Shown piece by piece: positions 10,980-21,905 of a stretch of 64,000 nt of DNA (the stretch's first letter is position 1; every line of letters begins with the position of its first letter). A program made the position numbers and the translations under genes. Under the pieces are notes generated by a model. The model was given only the letters and a program-made list of their open reading frames with translations. It did not search any database and had not been told where the DNA came from. The stretch comes from Pegoplata infirma (Eukaryota; Arthropoda; Insecta; Diptera; Anthomyiidae). The stretch is from assembly GCA_963921195.1 (NCBI GenBank), contig OY992536.1, positions 320,867,038 to 320,931,037 on the forward strand, read 5' to 3'.

Positions 10980-11978
10980 CTAACCACTACGAACAAAGTT
11001 ATCCACTTTTTCCGGAAACCCTCCCATTAAGGCGTTTATGGTAGTTTCTGTCACCTTTTTAGAGCAGGTGGTCCATCTACGTTTGAAATCTTGCATGTCC
11101 TGGGAGACCTTTTTTGTGCCCTTTAATTCTTTTTTAACAAGAGCCCAATATCTCTCCACTGGCCTGAGCTCCGGGCAGTTTGGTGGATTTGCCTCTCTTG
11201 GTACAAAAACCACATTATTATCATTATACCACTCCAGCGCTTTCTTGCTGTAGTGACAAGATGCTAAATCGGGCCAAAAGTAAGTGGATACATTGTGCTG
11301 ACTCAAGAACGGAAGAAGTCTCTTCTGCAAACACTCCTTGATATAAATTTCGCTGTTTATAGAGCCAGATGTCACAAATGACTGGCTTCTTTGGCCGCAG
11401 CTACATATGGCTTGCCATACTAGGAATTTTTTGGGGAATTTCGTTTGCTTTTTTGACCGAAATTTTTCCGCAACATTTCCTCGAACATCGGAAACATAAA
11501 ATTCTTGACCAGGGAGCTGCGCAAAATCAGCCAGGACATAAGTTTCGTCGTCCATTACACAACAGTTGTATTTTTTTATAAAATTTGATTTCAATTTTCT
11601 AGCTCTGGTTTTGGCCTCCAAATTTTTAAAAGCGTTTCTATCGGGAACTTTGTAGGACTTTAGTCCCGCCTTACGTTTCACTTTACGTACAAAAAAGTCT
11701 GAGCATTGGGCTAACCGAGCTGTTTTTCTGCCAGATGTGTTAGGAGCTCTCTTAAGGATGCTTTTAACTTTATATGCCTTACCAATGTTACGATAACCAG
11801 TCGTTGTTCCTGTTCCCGGCTTCCTTTCAATTGTTAGGTGTTCCAGATACCTTTTTACCACTTTTGAAACTGTTTGGCGGCATACATTAGTTTCTTTGGC
11901 AATTTTTTTGTATGTCCATGTTTGGTTTTGTTGAAAATATTTAATTATTTTTGAACGCACTTTTCTTTCATCGTCCAT
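10980..11978 (-). CDS. Tc1/mariner-family transposase, DD37E type
   Basis: 332 residues, the usual length for this superfamily, starting at the only plausible ATG (11976-11978) just inside the right terminal repeat. An N-terminal helix-turn-helix (about residues 24-46, KKIAKETNVCRQTVSKVVKR) and a second DNA-binding segment (about 85-105) would bind the terminal repeats. The catalytic triad is visible: D144 (VMDDETY), D237 (YFWPDLAS) and E275 (PVERYW). There are 37 residues between the second and third, so the signature is DD37E, known from mosquito elements named ITmD37E. The NPPNCPEL motif before E275 is typical. The enzyme cuts at the terminal repeats and inserts at TA. No stops or frameshifts. 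Whether it is expressed cannot be told. Confidence 0.93.
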   Translation of the reverse strand: MDDERKVRSKIIKYFQQNQTWTYKKIAKETNVCRQTVSKVVKRYLEHLTIERKPGTGTTTGYRNIGKAYKVKSILKRAPNTSGRKTARLAQCSDFFVRKVKRKAGLKSYKVPDRNAFKNLEAKTRARKLKSNFIKKYNCCVMDDETYVLADFAQLPGQEFYVSDVRGNVAEKFRSKKQTKFPKKFLVWQAICSCGQRSQSFVTSGSINSEIYIKECLQKRLLPFLSQHNVSTYFWPDLASCHYSKKALEWYNDNNVVFVPREANPPNCPELRPVERYWALVKKELKGTKKVSQDMQDFKRRWTTCSKKVTETTINALMGGFPEKVDNFVRSG

Positions 11979-12100
11979 TGTGTAAAAAATTGCAAATTAA
12001 AACTCATGATGTAAATTAATTTATTAACTGACATATTTTTAAAATGTAAACTGCCGAAAAAAAAAAATTTGGAAGCTTTACACCAAAGTTGTAGGCAAAA

Positions 12101-12131
12101 ATGTGTGTTAACATTTTTATGATCTCACTCC
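12101..12131 (-). repeat. right terminal inverted repeat of Tc1/mariner element
   Basis: 31 bp, the perfect inverted partner of 10847-10877, followed by T and the TA duplication. Confidence 0.95.
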
Positions 12132-12654
12132 TTAAATAGTTTGAAAGTTACATAAATATAAGCTATTTTTTTTTAAATGCACTATTTACCGATATTTTTA
12201 AAATGGCAATATCTCGAGAACCAGTCATTAGATATAAAAATCTTTACAAGATTCGTGTTTAGCATGGCAAATGCAATAAGATATGTGGTCTAATTTTTGG
12301 AAATTTTTGGAAATTTACAATGGGAGTTGGCATTTATTTCCACCAAAAAAATATGTACTTTGAGTTGGCAGAATAACAAAAATGGATGTAAAACGACAAC
12401 AAATTATTTTTTTGCTCTGAAATTTTTATGGCTGATAGGTATTACATAGGGGAGCTATTTGCAATCGGAAACTCATTTCGGTCAAATTTGAGTTGGCATA
12501 TTTTGAATATAGGTTTACGATTTAGCAAATTGACAATCATTTGTTGCAAAACATAGACTCCTATGTAAGTAGACATAATGAGAATTAATGTACTAAATAC
12601 ACAACATAATACAGCTCTAAATTTCAAACGAAATTTCTAACCAAACAATCTCCA

Positions 12655-12760
12655 TTAAATTCAAACATACCTTGAGCTAAAATAATCTTACACAAAATAG
12701 AATTTTAAAGGTCGAATAATAAATAATTTTTATTAATTTAAACATCAAAACAGAATTTAA
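12655..12760. mobile_element. relic of a further foldback-family end inside FB1
   Basis: ACCTTGAGCTAAAATAATCT followed by AAAGGTCGAATAATAAATA repeats, in inverse orientation, the sequence just outside FB1 (10085-10155) and FB3 (50893-50975). It splits the FB1 right arm after TTCAAACATACC. A shorter match to the AAAGGTCGAATAAATAA part is at 28553-28600. Confidence 0.5.
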
Positions 12761-13207
12761 ACAAAAGGAGAGCACGCCTCAGCTTCGATTCATATTATGA
12801 ATAAGAGGGAATACAACAAAAGCAGTGAACATCTCAGGCGCTCGCGTAAGATATCTACTGTTAGTATGCATATTATACTAATATTGTATTTAATGGATAT
12901 GGTTTGGTTAGACATTTCGTTTGAAATTTAAAGCTGTATTATGTTGTGTACATAAATTCTCATTATGTCTACTTACACACGAGTATAAGACTTTATGTTT
13001 TGCCACAAACGATTGTCAATTTGCTAAATGCTCTTGACAATGGAGTTTGACAAATTCCGAAACAAGTGTCGATTAAGTCTTGCAAAATGACCAAACCAAT
13101 CATTTAAAAAAAAAACAAGTTTATAAATTGTTTCTTAAAAATTGTTACGTTGACAATATCAAAAGTAAATGAAATATGACCTTGAGCTAGAATAATTTTA
13201 CTCAAAA

Positions 13208-13854
13208 TATAAAAATTTTTTATCAAAATTACAATTTAAACCAAAAATTTTCAACCTTTTGTGAGTTTGGTAACCATGATTGACGCACATTAGAAAATAT
13301 TTGTTGAAATTCGTTATAAAAAGGTAAATACGTATGAAATTGTATTCGTGGGACCATAATACGCAGTTTATTTTAACCGAGGATTCGTTATAAGCGAGTT
13401 CTTTTTAAAAGCAGTATTTTGTGTGAGAATTGATGCCAAAACATCGGGACCCGAGATTTCGTTATAACCGAGTTCGTTATAACCTAGTATTCGTTATATA
13501 TAAGTATTTCCTTATTCTAATGACTACGGTGATACGTGCTATTATATTTTAAAGCCCTCAACATTTCCTTATGGTCCATCAAGTGTAAGCTTAAATACAC
13601 ATACAACAAAATACAACATAACGTACATTTACATAAGGAAACACATTTTAGTAAATATTTGTACTAACAGACAAACAAATAAACATGAAACTAAAAAATT
13701 AATATATACGTAAATCGCTCATTCCATAGAAAATGATCCAAACTTTTTAAATATAGTTGGCAACATGTGACTGGCATTTTTTTGTATGGCAAAAATTTGT
13801 TTCTTCGTATTAAATAGTCCTGGAAAAATTTATTCTCCTTGGCCTAAAACTTAT
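13208..13854. other. non-coding stretch with a TTCGTTATAA motif cluster
   Basis: Between about 13310 and 13505 the word TTCGTTATAA, often followed by CCGAG or GCGAG, occurs about five times. This resembles the subterminal repeats of pogo/Tigger-like or other cut-and-paste elements, but no partner end was found. The rest is A/T-rich. Confidence 0.4.
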
Positions 13855-14265
13855 GGAATAGAGCAGGGAATGAAACTTTCTTCTCAATTCAGTTTTTGAC
13901 TCAATATTTTTTCTCTATATGTTATTTCACTCAAACTTAATTTTATTTAAATTTCTTTTTTCACTGAAATTTTTATTCACTTTAAATATTTTCCTCTTAA
14001 TTTCATAGGTCAATCCCTTTAAATGGGCTCGAAAATTATAAAAATCATTTTCACCGAAACGAAGTGTAACAGTAAAGTTATTCAATTTTATTGTATAAAT
14101 ATATATTAAATTATTTTTTGAAATATTATGTTATGAAAGACTTAAACATCCACAATTTAATAAAACAAAGACTACATAGGCAATTTGTTTTTAAATAGGG
14201 ACTCTAATACTGATATAGATCTGTTGTTCGGTATTTAATATACAGCGAAGTTAAGGCAGGCAAGA
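13855..14265 (+). mobile_element. diverged Helitron 3'-region copy
   Basis: GAATAGAGCAGGGAA at 13857, the Ser/Thr-like TTTTTTCACTCAA blocks, ATGAAAGACTTAAA, AAAACAAAGACTACATAGG and TTCGGTATTTAATA follow the same order as the 3' part of the Helitron at 55060-55400. The terminal hairpin and CTAG are degraded. A small piece of the same kind may lie at 40830-40925. Confidence 0.6.
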
Positions 14266-14284
14266 TAGTCGGCCATATCTTTAA

Positions 14285-14412
14285 TTAAATCGTTGTTGTA
14301 TTAACTAACAATTTAATTGTATTAACAAATTGGGTTGTTGAACTAAATACCAGTAATGCTATTGAAATGCTAATACAATTAAATTGTTAGTTAACACAAC
14401 AATTTTAAATTG
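14285..14412. repeat. short palindrome
   Basis: TTAACTAACAATTTAATTGT near 14297 is mirrored by ACAATTAAATTGTTAGTTAA near 14376. Arms of about 50 bp, loop about 40 bp. Probably a small MITE; flanking duplication not resolved. Confidence 0.6.
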
Positions 14413-14460
14413 ATTTAATAGGAAATGAGCCTACAAAACTAGTTTTTTTTCTGTGTACAT

Positions 14461-16509
14461 TAGGGTGCTCCAAAAAAATGAAGTTGTTAAATATTGGCCG
14501 TAACTCCCCCTGGAAATATGAATTTGGGTGTAAAAATATGTTTTGCAAATTTATAGGGTAATCGGATGTGGGTAAGGCGTGCCGCATCGGCCCTGAAGTT
14601 TGAAACACGGATTACAAGGGGAAAATATGACTTTTTTGTGATTTTCTCAATTTTTTTGGTATTTTGAGTTATGTTTGAATTCAAATGATTACTGAATTGT
14701 GATTTAGAGCTAATTGCCTATCTAATAAAATATTAAAAATTAAAATCGGTTGAAAATCAGCCAAGTTATTACAACTTCCCCAGGCAACTAACGTGTGTCA
14801 GACCACTTAATCAAGTAATTCGAGCTCCATTTTTGAAATTTATTGAAATTATCTACTGTAAAAACATTTTTTTATTCTTCAAGTCCCAATGTACTAAGAA
14901 GATACATATTTTTCATATTGCGTTTTGCTAACTTGTTTTAAATAAATGCTAAAGTGGTCTAAATTTTTCAACACTATTTTCAAATCTCCAATTTTAAATT
15001 TTTATTTTTTTTGTTAAAGAAATTTTAAAAAATCGGCTATTGGAGTTTAAGGATTTGTTAAGCACATAGAAAGGAATAAAAACCCCAAAAATTGTAGGGT
15101 TTGCTGTTTTCATTTGGCTATTACAGTGATGTAATTTCGGCGGATTTCGGGAAAGTAGTGATTTTTGGCCCTTTTTTAGCTTTTATTTTTTTTTTTGGTT
15201 TTTTTTTGACAAATTTGATATGTTTTCTACCGAATTATATCAACACGAGATAGAATATTTAGAATTAGGGCGAAATTGAGATACACAAAATTGGCCCTGT
15301 TAAGGGTCAAAGGTCAAATTTTAGAAAATTTTGATTTTTTAAACATTAACAGATTTGCTGGGCGGATTTTGCTGAATCTACTTGATGTTATTTTAATTGG
15401 TCTGAACTAAATGTCAAATAATTAAAATTTAGAAATTTAACCCTTAAGTGCTGTTGGGGCCTATAATAATTTTTATTTAATGGAGATAATGTAAGTGTAT
15501 TTTGTACAAAGGGTCGAATAGGCCCCATCATCACTAAAGGGTTAATATTCTGAATTTAAATAAAAAGCCATATGTTAAGACCTTTTAAAGTGACATCAAA
15601 TAGTTTCATATATTTTCACTCAGAAAATCTGTTAATGTTTAAAAATTCAAAATCTTCTAAAATTTTGCCTTTAGTTGGGGCAATTTTTAATTTCCCATTT
15701 TTGCCCTAAATTTGCGAATTGAAGTATTCTATCTCGTGTTGATATAATTCGGTCCCAAACATATGAAGTTTGAAAAAAACAACAAAAAAAAAAATGAATA
15801 AAAGCTAAAAAAGTGCCAAAAATCACTACTTTGCCGAAATCCGCCGAAATTACATCACTGTAATAGCCAAATGAAAACAGCAAAGCCTACAATTTTTGGG
15901 GTTTTTATTCCTTTATATGTGCTTAACAAATCCTTAAACTCCATTGGTCGATTTTTTTAAATTTCTTTAACAAAAAAATAAAAATTTAAAATTAGAGATT
16001 TGAAAACCGTGCTTAAAAATTCAGACCTTTTTCGAATAAAATTAATACAAGTTAGGAAAGAACAACATGATAAATTCTCATCATCTTAGGACATTGAAGC
16101 TTGAAGAATAAAAAAAAAATTATTACAGTAGATAATTTCAATAAATTTCAAAAATGGGGCTCGAATTCATTGATCAAGTGGTCTGCCACACGTTAGTTGC
16201 CGGGGGAAGTTTTAATAACTCGGCTAATTTTCAACCGATTTTAATACCTTATTTGATAGACAATTAATCAAAATTCAGTGACCATTTGAATTCAAACTTT
16301 ACTTAAAATATCAAAAAAAATGAGAAAATGAAAAAAAAATCATATTTTCCCCTTGCAATCCGCTTTTCAAACTTCAGGACCGATGCGGCACGCCTTACCC
16401 ACATCCGATTGCCCTATAATTTTGCAAAACATATTTTTACACCCAAATGCATATTTCTAGGGGGAGTTACGGCCAATATTTAACAACTTCATTTTTTTGG
16501 AGCACCCTA
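14461..16509. mobile_element. 2.05-kb palindromic hAT-type element
   Basis: The ends TAGGGTGCTCC and GGAGCACCCTA are flanked by the 8-bp duplication GTGTACAT (14453-14460, 16510-16517). The arms pair over nearly the whole length, for example GTGCCGCATCGG against CCGATGCGGCAC and TTTCGGCGGATTTCGG against CCGAAATCCGCCGAAA, meeting near 15480. YARNG ends with an 8-bp duplication fit hAT. No coding frame. Arms of about 1 kb are far longer than usual for a MITE. Confidence 0.85.
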
Positions 16510-16517
16510 GTGTACAT

Positions 16518-17678
16518 GGTAACTTAAATTTAGCAAAGACTATTATCTTTTTTTGAATTCCCCGATATGGCTTAAATGCCCAGACCCCAACCTTAAAAGC
16601 GTCTCTTTAATATATATTTTATGTTTCACACAAATTGGTTTATAACGGTTTGTGGTACTTTCCTTGTCAGAAGAAACCTTCAGTTCAACATCAAAAGTTC
16701 ATTTAATTCCAGTTGTTAAGTTTATTTTATTTGTTTTGTATTGTTTCTTTTATTTTTCTGGCTTATGTAGGCTGGTTTGTTTAATATTCTTGACTTGAAA
16801 TTTTGTTGGTCGGTACATTAGTAGTTTTTTCTTTTTACAGTTATTTTGTGCAGCATGTTTATTTTTATTTATTTATACTTTTATTACAGTTTTTTTTTTT
16901 CTTTCAACCATTTTGCTATAAATGTTGGACCGATTTGTAGAAATGTTTTTTTTTTGCCTCAATTAGCAAAATACTTCTTTAATGAGTATTGCATTTGTAT
17001 ATGCATGTGTGCCTTTTTAACCCAATTCAAGACGTGGCCATATTAAGACAACTGCATTTTTCCCAAATGTTGTTTTTTATTTAAAACACATTTAAAATTA
17101 AAAGCCAACTAAATTTTAAACGTAAGAGGAAAGTTGCTTCATTCTATAAAATAAACCATATCATATTATGCAGTTAACTGCAAACTGTCGACTTAAAAAG
17201 CAAAATTTCAAATTTTTGCATGAGAAGTTAAATTTAGAGGTATACATGGGTTAAAGTCATTTAAGTGCCCTAGCAACCAGTACATTCGTACACAAGTATT
17301 TAAATACTTACACTTACATACCATTTTCTTATTTTGAAGAGCCTCTGCTTGTAAAGTGTTGTTAATTAAAATTATTTTTTTAGGTAATTACAAGCACATT
17401 TCACTTGCAGTTCATTTTAGAAATACTTAAAATTAGGTACAAGAGTAAAACTATCAAGACATGGTGTTTTTTTTTATATATTTATAAAAGTAAATTGCTT
17501 TTAATTAGTTTATTACAATCAAAAAAACTGTAAAAAGCATGCGGTTTTTAAAGGGTTCTTAAGTCCTACAAAGGCTAAGAAAAGAAAATTTTTTAAATTT
17601 TAAGACAATTTTTTCATGTTTGATTAAAATATGTTCCATAGAAAAAAAATTTCATAGACTTTTTAGATAACTTATATA
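16518..17678. other. A/T-rich DNA without recognisable features
   Basis: No paired ends, conserved repeat or coding frame recognised. Includes T-rich runs at 16820-16960. Confidence 0.5.
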
Positions 17679-17896
17679 CCCTAGTAAAAATATTACACTT
17701 AAAAAATTATGACGGTAGATTCCACTACAAAAGACAGTTAAAACTACTACATTTGTTGTTCTTTAGGCGTCCACTACATTTTACGGTAAAATCAACCAAA
17801 AACTGTTGTTGTTTTTAACTATTGATTAACAACTACAAAAAACTGTAAAAACTACTATCAAATTATATATGATTATATCAGAAAATTTTTACTCGG
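17679..17896. mobile_element. small MITE with CCCTAGTAAAA/TTTTACTCGG ends
   Basis: The ends resemble the CCCGAGTAAAA family at 20077, 20261, 47151 and 48610. The interior has repeated AACTACTA and TACGGTAAA words. The flanking duplication is unclear. Confidence 0.45.
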
Positions 17897-18117
17897 ATAA
17901 TGTTAGACAAAAATCAAAAAAATCTAATTTACAAAAAAAAAAAAAAATAGAAAAATGTAGAGGGTTTTTTGATTAATCACAGTCAAATATAGCATTTTCA
18001 TTATTTCTTTTAGATTTTTCATTTCCTGATTAATTTTGAATTTTTCTTATTTTTTTTAATTCTGATTAATTTTTATTAAAAAATTAAAATTGTTTAATCG
18101 ATCTTTAAGATTTTATA

Positions 18118-18817
18118 TTTTGAGTAGGTTTATTCTAGCTCGAGGTCATTATTTCCTTAACTAATTAAAACAATGATATTCGTATAGAATAATTTTAAAG
18201 AATATTATTTTTCTGCTTTAAATTTATGTTGTTAATTTTTGTAAGATTTAGTCGACACGTGTTTCGAAATTTGTCAGATTCCATTGTCAAGACTATTTAG
18301 CAAATATAAAAACCCAATACTAGAAGTAGCAAAGGGAATTTAAATGACAAATCGCTAATGTTTAAACAAAGATATTAATACGTATTATACACTTAACTGT
18401 TTGAGAATTAGAAGAAGGAAATTATACAATCTCTTTGTGAGATAATGATCGTCAAATAACCAAAAAATAAAAAAAAACTGTTAAAAACAGGTTAACATTT
18501 CGCGCATTTACTTGTAAAAAAACATTATTTGAAAAAAGATAAAAAATGTTAAAGTCAAATATTTGAAAAAAAAAAAAAATTAAATGGAGATATGCCTTTC
18601 TTTCTACGAAGGGCAGTGCAGAATATGGTTTTATATTTGCTAAATAGTCTTAACAATTTGACAAAATTCGGAACACGTGTCGACTAAATCTTGCAAAAAT
18701 TACCAACTCAAATAAATTTAAAATAAAAATATTATTATCTTGAAAATTTTTCTATGAGAATGTCATAGTTTTAAGTAGAAAAAAATAATGACCTCGAGCT
18801 AGAATAAACCTACCCAA
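18118..18817. mobile_element. foldback element FB2
   Basis: About 700 bp. The left arm TAGGTTTATTCTAGCTCGAG...GTCGACACGTGTTTCG...TATTTAGCAAATA is mirrored at 18640-18812 (TTTGCTAAATAG, GGAACACGTGTCGAC, CTCGAGCTAGAATAAACCTA). It shares arm sequence with FB1 and FB3 but is shorter and has CTCGAG where they have CTCAAG. No coding capacity. Confidence 0.85.
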
Positions 18818-19590
18818 ATTTTTTTTTGGGAATTTCGCAAATTTTTATCTGACATTTTAAACAATTCAAATTTAACGATTTTTAAATTTAACTTTTTTAC
18901 TTGTTTTCAAATTATTTTTAAATTCTAAAAATTTTCGTATACTTCTTAAAATTCAGATCTTAAAAGCATATTTTTTTCTAACACACAGATTAGTATTTAA
19001 GAGTGGCTTAGTGTCTTAAATCACTATACAACTTAACCACACTTCAGCAAACCAGCGAGCAAAACAGCGTTGTAATAAAGCAGCACATAATGGTCATTAT
19101 ATTCTTCTTTATGCCACTTAAACTGATACAAGACAAAAAACAAAATTTACAAGTTTAGCTACATTTTTTTAAATGCTTGTCATTGGAGATAATTTTATTA
19201 TGCCAACCCAGCAAAAATGGGTATGTTTGGGTTTTCTGTTTAAAAATTGCCAGGAAATAGTCAACAGACTTTAAATATGCCAAATCACGGAATTTCGCTC
19301 TCGACCACCTTTGATTTCGCTCATTTCTTTAATATGATTTGGTACGTTTCCAAGCAGCTTACACCCCAATTTTCAGCCATTTTATTTCAACTTTTCAAAT
19401 TTTTAAGTGGTTTTCATAAGTGAAAAATATCGATTACGATTCAATAATACGGCTGTTTTGAAGTGTTCACACTTGCTGTTTTAAAGTGTTTAAGAGTGAT
19501 ATGTTTAAAAAAGTCTTTATTCTGTATCCATTATGTTTTTATTCTGTTACTGGTGTTTTGTTGAACAACTTCTTTAAGGTCGCAAGTGTG
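18818..19590. other. non-coding stretch, nothing recognised
   Basis: A/T-rich with no defined ends or coding frame that I could support. Confidence 0.5.
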
Positions 19591-20260
19591 ATTGCTATAT
19601 AAGTGGTTTTATTTTCTGATTAATATCTTATTTAGTTTAAAAAAAATTATTTTACCATACCAAAACAAATTTGCAATATTATTTTCCGTAATCTACAATT
19701 AAATTGCAATTAATATCCGAAAAAATAATAAAAAAATTTGGAAACCCTGTGAAAAATGTTCATGTATGCACATACATGTTTCATATGTGATCACATATGA
19801 AAAATATGTGAACATATATGCTCCATATGAATATATATATGAAGCAATATTTATTGATTTTTTTCCATATATGCTGATGTATGAAAACACATATGCACAC
19901 AACTGCACATACATATGTCTGGGACTTATAAAATTTTCCAAAAAAAATTTCCAAAATCATTTGAACTGAATTTTTTTACTCCAAAACACAAAAAAAAAAA
20001 ATCCAAAAAAAAACTTTGAAAATTTTCAAAAAAAATTTGGAGATATGTACACATTTGCACATATATGTACTTCCATCCCGAGTAAAAAAAAATTGTATGG
20101 TAAAACATGTTATCTTATAAAATTATATATAATTTATTGGATCTGATTTTGCTAAATTTCATCCGAAATTTGGCCGCGCCAAAGTTATCTTATAATATCT
20201 GATATCTTGATTTTATAAAAAAAATATTGGATACATTTTTATCCAAAAAATGTTTCTGTT

Positions 20261-20796
20261 CCCGAGTAAAAAAGAGTTTTATATAGCCGTGACAAATTAG
20301 ATCCCAAATATGGTGGACACAATTGTTTCAAATATTATCCTCGGTTATCCTACAAGATCTGAACAGACAGTCTTATATATAATAAGATACGCAAAATGGG
20401 TCTATCTGGTTTTATCAGTTTGATCCGGACTGATACAATATGAAATAAATTGAGACTATAAGACATAAATATATATGGTTAGATATTGTTCTACATAAAA
20501 CACATATTTTTGTATATAACATTATATAAAGTGCATATGATTATATACAATGTTATCCAACTTATATGAAGTTATAAGGAGCAATATAAGATCAGTCATA
20601 ATGGTTTTAAATTATATTTAATCGTATCAGTTTTCTCCAACTGATATAATTATATAGACCCAATTCACGTATCACATTATATATAAGGTTATCCCGCTAG
20701 ATCATAAAATATACCCGTAGATAATTATTAAAGTAATTGTATCCGCCATATTTGGGATATAATTAGTCATGAACTTTTTTTCTTTTTTTACTAGGG
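20261..20796. mobile_element. CCCGAGTAAAA-ended MITE (inner copy), 2-bp duplication TT
   Basis: Ends CCCGAGTAAAAAAGAG and CTTTTTTTACTAGGG with TT on both sides (20259-20260, 20797-20798). The arms pair, for example GACAAATTAGATCCCAAATA against TATTTGGGATATAATTAGTC. No coding frame. Confidence 0.7.
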
Positions 20797-20867
20797 TTTT
20801 TAGATTTATTTTTAGATATAATAATGTCAAACTGAAAATAAATAATAAAAAAAAAAAACTTCGAACG

Positions 20868-20935
20868 GACGGAGATTAGAACCACAAGTCTTCCGTTTTG
20901 TAATCGCAATCTCTACCCTCTAGACCAGCGGACGT
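20868..20935 (-). other. tRNA-like segment (pseudo-tRNA or SINE head)
   Basis: On the minus strand it reads GTCCGCTGGTCTAGAGGGTA at its start and GTGGTTCTAATCTCCGTCC at its end. These resemble an A-box-like 5' part and a T-arm/B-box (GGTTCNANNCC) plus acceptor strand. No convincing full cloverleaf. I take it as a tRNA-derived relic, not a working gene. Confidence 0.45.
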
Positions 20936-21299
20936 TGTTAGCAAATAACAACTTTAAAAGACTTAGTTTTAAATAAATTGATCGTATCTAATTATATCAA
21001 ATTGATCTAACATATAGTAATATATGATTATATCCAATTAAATATGTTATTCACTTGTACACAATTTTCAAAAAGACTTAGAAAATTTTTAATAAAATTT
21101 GCAAAAAAAAAAAAAAAAAATGGAATGACGTACAGCGCTATTAGGGGCTTCCATGGTAAGCTTAAACAATAATTTTAATGTAGCGGTATGCCTTATTTCC
21201 AAGTCATAGGCTTCCAAAGTGAAATAAGACTTTGGCTTATAAATTTGAAATTTTTCATGGAATCAGGAAATCAGAATTAGATTTGAGATCGGGTTCCAA

Positions 21300-21905
21300 A
21301 AATCATTGATAATTTGATAATTTAAACCAAATATAGCTATTATTAACTATATAAATGCAATATAAATTTTTAAAAATGATTGCAAAAATTCAAAAAGTAA
21401 AATTTTTTAAGTTCTAAAAAAAAACAAATGCAATAAAAAAGTGTTTTTTATTTAAAAAAAAAAAAATAAAAAAATATATTTTTTTCTGGAATCGAACTCG
21501 GGTTCCCAAAAATGATAAATTATTTTATAATAAATTAAATATAGTTATATATAACTATATAACAGCAATATAATTTTTTAAAAATGATTGCAAAAATTCA
21601 AAAAAAGAAAAATTTTTAGTTCTAAAAAAAAATAAATGCAATAAAAAAGTGTTTTCTATTTAAAAAAAATATTTTTTTTTTCTGGAATCGAACTCGGGTT
21701 CCCAAAAATTATAGAAATTTTATAATAAATCAAATATAGTTATATATAACTGTATAAAAGAAAAAAAAAATTTTAAAATGATTGCAAAAATTCCAAAAAT
21801 GAAAATTTTTTAGTTCTAAAAAAATTAAACGCAATAAAAAAGTGTTTTCTATTTAAAAAAAATAAAAAAAAAAACTTTTTTTTCTCGACTGGGCCTGGAA
21901 TCGAA
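21300..21905. repeat. three tandem ~200-bp units, each with a B-box-like tRNA 3' half
   Basis: Each unit runs TATAACTATA, TGATTGCAAAAATTC, AAATGCAATAAAAAAGTG and ends near CTGGAATCGAACTCGGGTT (21487, 21690, 21897). In reverse that last word is AACCCGAGTTCGATTCCAG, a tRNA T-arm/B-box match. The units differ by small indels. Confidence 0.7.

Larger units (their letters stand above)
10846..12132 (-). mobile_element. complete Tc1/mariner (DD37E-type) transposon
   Basis: Perfect 31-bp terminal inverted repeats, 10847-10877 and 12101-12131, start GGAGTGAGATCATAAAAATG. TA flanks the element at 10844-10845 and 12133-12134, the target duplication expected of this superfamily. The only gene is an uninterrupted transposase on the minus strand. 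Perfect repeats and an open gene suggest recent activity in this lineage. It sits in the left half of the 10320-12519 MITE. Confidence 0.9.
10320..12519. mobile_element. MITE inside FB1, 4-bp duplication ATTT
   Basis: Inverted ends around AACTATATTCAATAAATGCC (10326-10345) and GGCATATTTTGAATATAGGTT (12496-12516) pair well. The words TGCCAACTC and GAGTTGGCA are especially clear. ATTT flanks both sides (10316-10319, 12520-12523), and the uninterrupted FB3 arm at 51476-51490 shows one continuous GTATTTAGCAAATTG, confirming the insertion. Without the Tc1 element inside it the MITE would be about 0.9 kb. Superfamily unknown; a 4-bp duplication occurs in Chapaev-type elements. Confidence 0.65.
10085..13207. 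mobile_element. foldback element FB1 (long inverted arms, approximate limits)
   Basis: The left arm (TTATTCTAGCTCAAGGTC at 10143, CAAAATGACC-type words, ACTCGTCACGTGTTTCCGAA, then TATTT) is mirrored in the right arm 12520-13207 (TTTAGCAAATTGAC, ACAAGTGTCGATTAAGTC, GACCTTGAGCTAGAATAAT). The same arms occur as FB2 (18118-18817) and FB3 (50947-55940), so this is one dispersed family with no coding capacity. The left arm is split at 10319/12520 by a MITE. A second, relic FB end lies at 12655-12760. Confidence 0.75.

Noticed and set aside
20868..20935. Functional tRNA gene
   Set aside because: B-box-like and A-box-like words are present, but stems do not pair into a full cloverleaf and the segment lies inside a MITE.
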